Position numbers and translations under genes: made by a program. Positions 40,714-44,303 of a stretch of 44,303 nucleotides of DNA are shown piece after piece. The notes beneath the pieces are model-generated. The model was not told the DNA's origin and made no database searches. It worked only from the letters and a program-made list of their open reading frames with translations. Positions within the stretch are counted from its first letter, which is position 1, and every line of letters begins with the position of its first letter. This DNA is from Modestobacter altitudinis (GTDB taxonomy: Bacteria; Actinomycetota; Actinomycetes; Mycobacteriales; Geodermatophilaceae), in contig NZ_SJEW01000039.1 of the NCBI RefSeq assembly GCF_005930475.1, positions 1-44,303 of the forward strand, given 5' to 3'.

Positions 40714-41525
40714 AGCTGACCCGACCCGGGGGTGCGCGTCGCCGGGTCGTCCCAGCCGGCCGTGGTGGAGGACTGCGTGGTGGTCTCCGGCGTGCCGTAC
40801 GGCGGCGGCGGGACCGAGCCGGCGGTGCCGGTGGTGGCGTAGCCGGTGGTGCCGGCCTCGTAGCCGGTGCTGGCGTACCCGGTCGACGGGGTGTCGGCGA
40901 TGTAGTTCGTGTCGGTCGCGTAGCTCTGCGAGGCGTAGGGCGAGCCCGTGCCGGTGGGCTGCTGCGTGCCGCTGCCCGAGGAGCTGGTGTCCTTGTGCGC
41001 GGCGACCACGCCGGTGGTCAGCCGGCCGGCGAGCACACCGGCGACGGCGGCACCGAGCAGGAAGACGCCGGGCTTGCGACGGGCGAAGGCGCGGAACTCG
41101 TCGACCAGCTCACCGGGCTCACGGGCCTGGACCCAGTCGGCGAGCTCCTCGATCTTGTCCCCGGCCTGGCGGACGAGGTCGGCGGCGGGGCCGGACGGCG
41201 TCTCGCCGCCACCCTCCACCATGGTGCGCAGCTGCTGGGCGATGCCGGCCAGGCCCTCGCCGGCCTTCTGCTGGCCGTTGCGGGCCTGGTCCTGGAGCTG
41301 CGAGCGGCCCTGCTGGATCAGGTCGGCCGCCTGCCGCTTGGTCTCCTGGGTGACCTGCTTGGCCTGGTCGGCGGCAGTCGAGGCGACCTGGCTGCCGGCC
41401 TGGGCGGCGGTGGAGGCGACGTTGCCGGCCTGGTCCTTGGCGACGTCCTTGGTGCTGGGGCTGCCGGACACGGGGGTCGAACCGCTTTGCGGTGACTGCG
41501 TCGGGGTGTCGATGGAGTGGGTCAT
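40710..41525 (-). CDS. Stress-type membrane-associated protein (YtxH/YqjD-like)
   Basis: A 271-residue protein, first gene of the operon. An Ala/Gln-rich coiled-coil-prone region spans about 20-85. KIEELADWVQAREPGELVDEFRAFARRKPGVFLLGAAVAGVLAGRL (about 125-170) contains the lone membrane segment and is characteristic of YqjD/ElaB-like anchors. The C-terminus (about 180-271) is a low-complexity Thr/Gly/Tyr/Ser tail. ATG 41525 follows GAGGAGG at 5 nt. The gene sits 231 bp downstream of a SigF/SigB-type promoter. Confidence 0.8.
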   Translation of the reverse strand: MTHSIDTPTQSPQSGSTPVSGSPSTKDVAKDQAGNVASTAAQAGSQVASTAADQAKQVTQETKRQAADLIQQGRSQLQDQARNGQQKAGEGLAGIAQQLRTMVEGGGETPSGPAADLVRQAGDKIEELADWVQAREPGELVDEFRAFARRKPGVFLLGAAVAGVLAGRLTTGVVAAHKDTSSSGSGTQQPTGTGSPYASQSYATDTNYIADTPSTGYASTGYEAGTTGYATTGTAGSVPPPPYGTPETTTQSSTTAGWDDPATRTPGSGQL

Positions 41526-41755
41526 CGTTCCTCCTCGTCGTGCGTGGGCTGTGCTCTGGTCAGTGCTCAGTGCAGCTGGGCGTCCGTGCCCTGGCCGACC
41601 ACGCCCGCTCGAGGGCACACGCCGTTGCCGGCAGGTGAGGGCCGGTGTCGGCGAGGCCGAGACGCGGGACGGCGTACGGGCGCCTGGTGGTGCCCAGTGC
41701 TGAACTCGGGGGATCCCACCTGGCCTTGGTGGGACGCCGTTCCGTTGAGATGCCT
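41526..41755 (-). other. Long 5' leader of the membrane stress operon
   Basis: About 220 nt separate the SigF-type promoter from the first start codon. A small inverted repeat (TCCCACC/GGTGGGA, around 41714-41734) lies near the start of the leader. No coding frame is convincing. Confidence 0.4.
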
Positions 41756-41784
41756 GGTACCCGTGGGCGGCTACGGCGTAAACC
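41756..41784 (-). promoter_or_regulatory. SigF/SigB-type promoter of the membrane stress operon
   Basis: On the minus strand GGTTT (41784-41780) is followed by 17 nt and then GGGTACC (41762-41756). This matches the actinobacterial SigF/SigB consensus GGWWT-N16/17-GGGTAY. Confidence 0.75.
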
Positions 41785-41837
41785 GGCTAGATCCACTTTT
41801 CTTGATCACGGGCGGAAGGGCGGCGTAGCAGGCCGGG

Positions 41838-41866
41838 TAGCCTCGATGAAGGCAAGCCTTGCCTGA
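41838..41866 (+). promoter_or_regulatory. Promoter -10 with DtxR/IdeR-type iron box
   Basis: TAGCCT (41838-41843) can serve as -10. Directly after it, GAAGGCAAGCCTTGCCTGA (41848-41866) holds a 7+1+7 palindrome of the iron-box type (compare TTAGGTTAGGCTAACCTAA). An Fe-loaded repressor bound here would block transcription from the +1 region of the siderophore-interacting gene. Confidence 0.75.
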
Positions 41867-41883
41867 GGGATCGAGGAGGACGC

Positions 41884-42747
41884 GTGAGCGGACCGACCAG
41901 GGGCGGGGGCGCCCGGCGCCCCCGGGTGGCACGAGTCGGGGAGGTGCTGCGGACCTCCCGGGTGACGCCGCACATGATCCGCGTCGTCCTCGGCGGCGAG
42001 GGCCTGGCCGGGTTCCCGGCCGGTGAGTTCACCGACCACTACGTGAAGCTCCTCTTCCCCCCGCCGGGCGCTCCGTACACCGCACCCTTCGACGTGGAGC
42101 AGCTGCGTGGGGAGCTCCCGCCGGAGCTGTGGCCGGTCACCCGCACCTACACGGTGCGGTCCTGGGACCCGGTCGGCGGGGAGCTCACCATCGACTTCGT
42201 GCACCACGGCGACGAGGGGCTGGCCGGCCCCTGGGCGGCGTCGGCGGCACCGGGTGACCGCATCCAGTTCTTCGGGCCCGGTGGCGGCTACGCGCCCAGC
42301 CCCGACGCGGACTGGCACCTGCTGGTCGGCGACGAGAGCGCCCTGCCGGCGATCGGCGCGGCGCTGACCCGGTTGCCGGCCGGCGTCCCGGCCCTGGTGT
42401 TCGTGGAGGTGGCGGACCCGACGGAGCAGCAGTCCGACCTCGTCCTCGGGGAGGGGGTGTCGGTCGTGTGGGTGCACCGCGGCGACGGCGTCCCGGGGGA
42501 GGCGGTGGCCACGGTGGTCAAGGCCGTGGAGCTGCCGGCGGGGACCGGGCACGTGTTCGTGCACGGCGAGGCCGGCCTGGTGAAGGACCTCCGGCTGCAC
42601 CTGCGTGCCGAGCGGGGCCTCGACCCGGCCTTCACCTCGATCTCCGGCTACTGGCGCCGGGGGGACGACGAGGACCGCTGGCAGGCGGGCAAGCGGGCGT
42701 GGACCGCCGAGGTCGAGGCGGCCGAGCAGACGCTCGCCGCCGGCTGA
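41884..42747 (+). CDS. Siderophore-interacting protein (FAD-dependent ferric reductase, ViuB/SIP family)
   Basis: A 287-residue cytosolic flavoprotein that reduces Fe(III)-siderophore to release iron. The FAD-binding motif RTYTVR lies at 87-92, with GGELTIDFVHHG after it, and VFVEVADPTEQ plus HVFVHGEAG mark the C-terminal nicotinamide-binding region. The C-terminal YWRRGDDEDRWQ(A)GK stretch is a classic SIP signature. GTG 41884 follows AGGAGG. The iron box upstream suits this role. A 12-bp hairpin terminator has the stop codon in its loop. Confidence 0.93.
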   Translation: MSGPTRGGGARRPRVARVGEVLRTSRVTPHMIRVVLGGEGLAGFPAGEFTDHYVKLLFPPPGAPYTAPFDVEQLRGELPPELWPVTRTYTVRSWDPVGGELTIDFVHHGDEGLAGPWAASAAPGDRIQFFGPGGGYAPSPDADWHLLVGDESALPAIGAALTRLPAGVPALVFVEVADPTEQQSDLVLGEGVSVVWVHRGDGVPGEAVATVVKAVELPAGTGHVFVHGEAGLVKDLRLHLRAERGLDPAFTSISGYWRRGDDEDRWQAGKRAWTAEVEAAEQTLAAG

Positions 42748-42760
42748 GCGGCGGCGAGCG
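42731..42760. terminator. Bidirectional terminator between convergent SIP and F420-reductase-like genes
   Basis: A perfect 12-bp stem (CGCTCGCCGCCG and complement) with the SIP stop codon in the 6-nt loop. Confidence 0.8.
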
Positions 42761-42768
42761 CCCGGCGG

Positions 42769-43434
42769 TCACATGTCCCGGTAGCGCTTCGCCGCCGCCG
42801 TGGCGGCGCGGAGCCCCTCGGCGTCCAAGCGCGGGCCGTAGCCGGGGGTGTCCCGCTGGATCCGCCAGCCCTCGGCCAGCGGGCCGAGGTCGACGGCGTC
42901 GAAGCCGATCGCGTCGATGAACGCGACCACCTGCTGCTTGGCCGCCGCGTCGTCGCCGGCCACGGCCAGCGCACGGCGGTGCGGGGTGCCGGCGGGAGAG
43001 CCGCCGGTGGTGATGTCCGCGGCGCCGAGGTGGTTGAACGCCTTGACCACCCGCGAGGTGCGCAGGTGGGCCTGCAGCAGCTCGGCCGTCGTCGTCGACT
43101 CGTCGTCGAGCTCGGCGATCTGCCCGTCCCGCTGCGGGTAGTAGTTGTTCGTGTCGATCACGGCCTTGCCGGCCAGCGGCTCGACCGGGACGGCGGGCAC
43201 GGCCTTGAGCGGGATCGTCACCACCGCCAGGTCGGCGGCGGCCGCGGCGCCCGCGGCGGTGTCCGCGCGCACCTTCCCCCGGCGCCCCGGCCGCTGCTCG
43301 AGGGCGGTCACCAGGTCGGTGAGCGTCTCCGGACCGCGGGAGTTGCTGAGCACGACGTCGTGACCGGCGTCGAGTGCTGCCTGGGCGAGGGCCGCGCCGA
43401 TGTGTCCGGCGCCGATGATCCCGAGAGTCGTCAT
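42769..43434 (-). CDS. NADPH-dependent F420 reductase-like protein
   Basis: A 221-residue Rossmann protein. GIIGAGHIG (5-13) holds the GxGxxG dinucleotide motif, and VVLSNSRGPETL (27-38) is the NADP-type second strand shared with F420:NADP oxidoreductases and ProC-like proteins. VIDTNNYYPQRDG and VVKAFNHLG are typical of the NPDR family. It may recycle F420 or act on another small molecule. ATG 43434 is chosen; the upstream frame overlaps the neighbouring gene. Confidence 0.85.
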   Translation of the reverse strand: MTTLGIIGAGHIGAALAQAALDAGHDVVLSNSRGPETLTDLVTALEQRPGRRGKVRADTAAGAAAAADLAVVTIPLKAVPAVPVEPLAGKAVIDTNNYYPQRDGQIAELDDESTTTAELLQAHLRTSRVVKAFNHLGAADITTGGSPAGTPHRRALAVAGDDAAAKQQVVAFIDAIGFDAVDLGPLAEGWRIQRDTPGYGPRLDAEGLRAATAAAKRYRDM

Positions 43435-43472
43435 GCCCGCGGCAACCCGGCCCGGCCGGTGTTCCTTCCGCG

Positions 43473-44303
43473 TCAGCCCAGGTCGTCGGTCGCGAAGGTG
43501 TCGCACTGGCGCGGGTCACCGGTGGAGTAGCCGGTGCTGAACCAGCGCTGCCGCTGCTCCGACGAGCCGTGCGTGAAGGAGTCCTGGTCGACGGTCCCGC
43601 TGCCCAGGTTCTCCTGGATGAAGTCGTCACCGATCCGCCCGGCGGTGTCCAGCGCCCGGGAGATGTCGTCATCGGTGATGTCGACGATCAGCGGCTGGCC
43701 GGTCTCGTCCGGCACCGTCTCGGCGTGGTTGGCCCAGGTGCCGGCGTAGCAGTCGGCCTGCAGCTCCAGCCGCACGCTGCCGCTGTCCGGCCCGCTCAGC
43801 CGCGAGTCCACCTGCTGGTTGGTGCCCAGCAGGTCCTGCACGTGGTGCCCGTACTCGTGGGCGATCACGTAGGCGTTGACGAACGCCCCGCCCTCGGCAC
43901 CGAACCGGGTCTGCAGGTCGTCGAAGAAGGACAGGTCGATGTACACCAGCTGGTCGGCCGGGCAGTAGAACGGCCCGGAGCCGCTCGTCGCGCCGCCGCA
44001 GCCGGTCTGCACCGAGCCGGAGAAGAAGACCGTGTCGGCCGGCTGGTAGCTGCCGCCGAGGGTCTGCCCCCAGTAGTCCTGGATCGAGTCGATGTCGGCG
44101 GCGACGGCGCAGTCGACGGAGTCGTTGGCGTCGGCGACCTCGTCGCAGGACTGCTCGAGAGCGCCGTTGTCGGCGGTCTGACCCGAGCCCAGCCCCTGCA
44201 GCACGCTGGTGGCGGCCGAGGTGCTGCCCCCTCCGCCGCCGAGGACCTGGAACAGCACGACGACGACCAGCCCGACCAGGCCCAGCCCGCCACCGCCCAC
44301 GGC
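43473..44303 (-). CDS. Neutral zinc metallopeptidase (YpfJ/KPN_02809 family), 5' end missing
   Basis: The frame is open to the right edge, so the N-terminus is missing; 276 residues are visible. A membrane anchor (GLVGLVVVVLFQVLGGGGG) is followed by an extracytoplasmic domain with the zinc site HEYGHH and downstream acidic residues (RLELQADCYAGTWA) as in this family. Four cysteines lie before the zinc site (Cys52, 64, 101 and 113, counted from the first Met-equivalent GTG at 44300). The C-terminal SFTHGSSEQRQRWFSTGY is also family-typical. It probably acts in the envelope; substrate unknown. Confidence 0.9.
   Translation of the reverse strand, partial: AVGGGGLGLVGLVVVVLFQVLGGGGGSTSAATSVLQGLGSGQTADNGALEQSCDEVADANDSVDCAVAADIDSIQDYWGQTLGGSYQPADTVFFSGSVQTGCGGATSGSGPFYCPADQLVYIDLSFFDDLQTRFGAEGGAFVNAYVIAHEYGHHVQDLLGTNQQVDSRLSGPDSGSVRLELQADCYAGTWANHAETVPDETGQPLIVDITDDDISRALDTAGRIGDDFIQENLGSGTVDQDSFTHGSSEQRQRWFSTGYSTGDPRQCDTFATDDLG

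Overview
This 44.3 kb window is very GC-rich DNA from a high-GC actinobacterium. Codons end almost always in G or C, GTG starts are common, several genes look leaderless (TANNNT followed 6-7 nt later by the start codon), and there is a Tad/Flp pilus locus, a probable F420-type enzyme, a DtxR/IdeR-type iron box and a SigF/SigB-type promoter. The protein flavour fits Geodermatophilaceae (Blastococcus, Geodermatophilus, Modestobacter); that placement is inferred from general resemblance, not from a search. I found no rRNA, tRNA, CRISPR array, prophage or insertion sequence.

Layout. 1-13.8 kb: the end of a VPVPS-repeat protein, a family 2 glycosyltransferase, a conserved protein of unknown role, a DJ-1/PfpI protein and a MetX-like hydrolase. 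Then come a molybdopterin oxidoreductase with its cytochrome b partner, a lytic transglycosylase with a proline-rich linker and LytR_C tail, a GT-C-like membrane protein and a large secreted DUF11 protein. 14.3-23.1 kb: a complete Tad pilus locus on the minus strand (flp copy B, prepilin peptidase, flp copy A, tadE, tadG-like, cpaB, cpaE, tadA, tadB, tadC). It ends in an 18-bp perfect terminator stem and carries two Flp pilin genes inside a 366-bp direct repeat. 23.1-26.8 kb: an F420/FMN split-barrel protein and a partner-switching pair (MEDS plus HATPase anti-sigma-like protein; PAS-PAS-GAF-PP2C phosphatase). 27.1-33.5 kb: two 14-TM MFS exporters, an SDR, an APC permease and a TetR regulator with a palindromic operator. 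33.6-39.1 kb: small and housekeeping-type genes (DUF2786, SRPBCC, PEP-mutase-like, methyltransferase, TMEM175-like, acyl-CoA dehydrogenase). 39.4-41.8 kb: a three-gene membrane stress operon (DUF3618, holin-like, DUF3618/YtxH-like) behind a SigF-type promoter. 41.8-44.3 kb: a siderophore-interacting protein with an iron box, an F420-reductase-like protein and a truncated zinc metallopeptidase.

How it fits together. The Tad operon is tightly coupled (1-4 nt overlaps) and has a hairpin after the internal pilin gene, which could hold pilin output above that of the machinery. Several secreted or wall-directed proteins (VPVPS protein, transglycosylase fusion, DUF11 protein) lie next to it. The phosphatase/anti-sigma pair and the SigF-type promoter of the membrane operon suggest general stress control, although no sigma factor gene is in the window. 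I see no wholly new multi-gene system. The most unusual points are the duplicated pilin cassette, the leader ORF coupled to a TTG-started prepilin peptidase, a micro-uORF before the APC permease, and the well-preserved promoter/operator sites.
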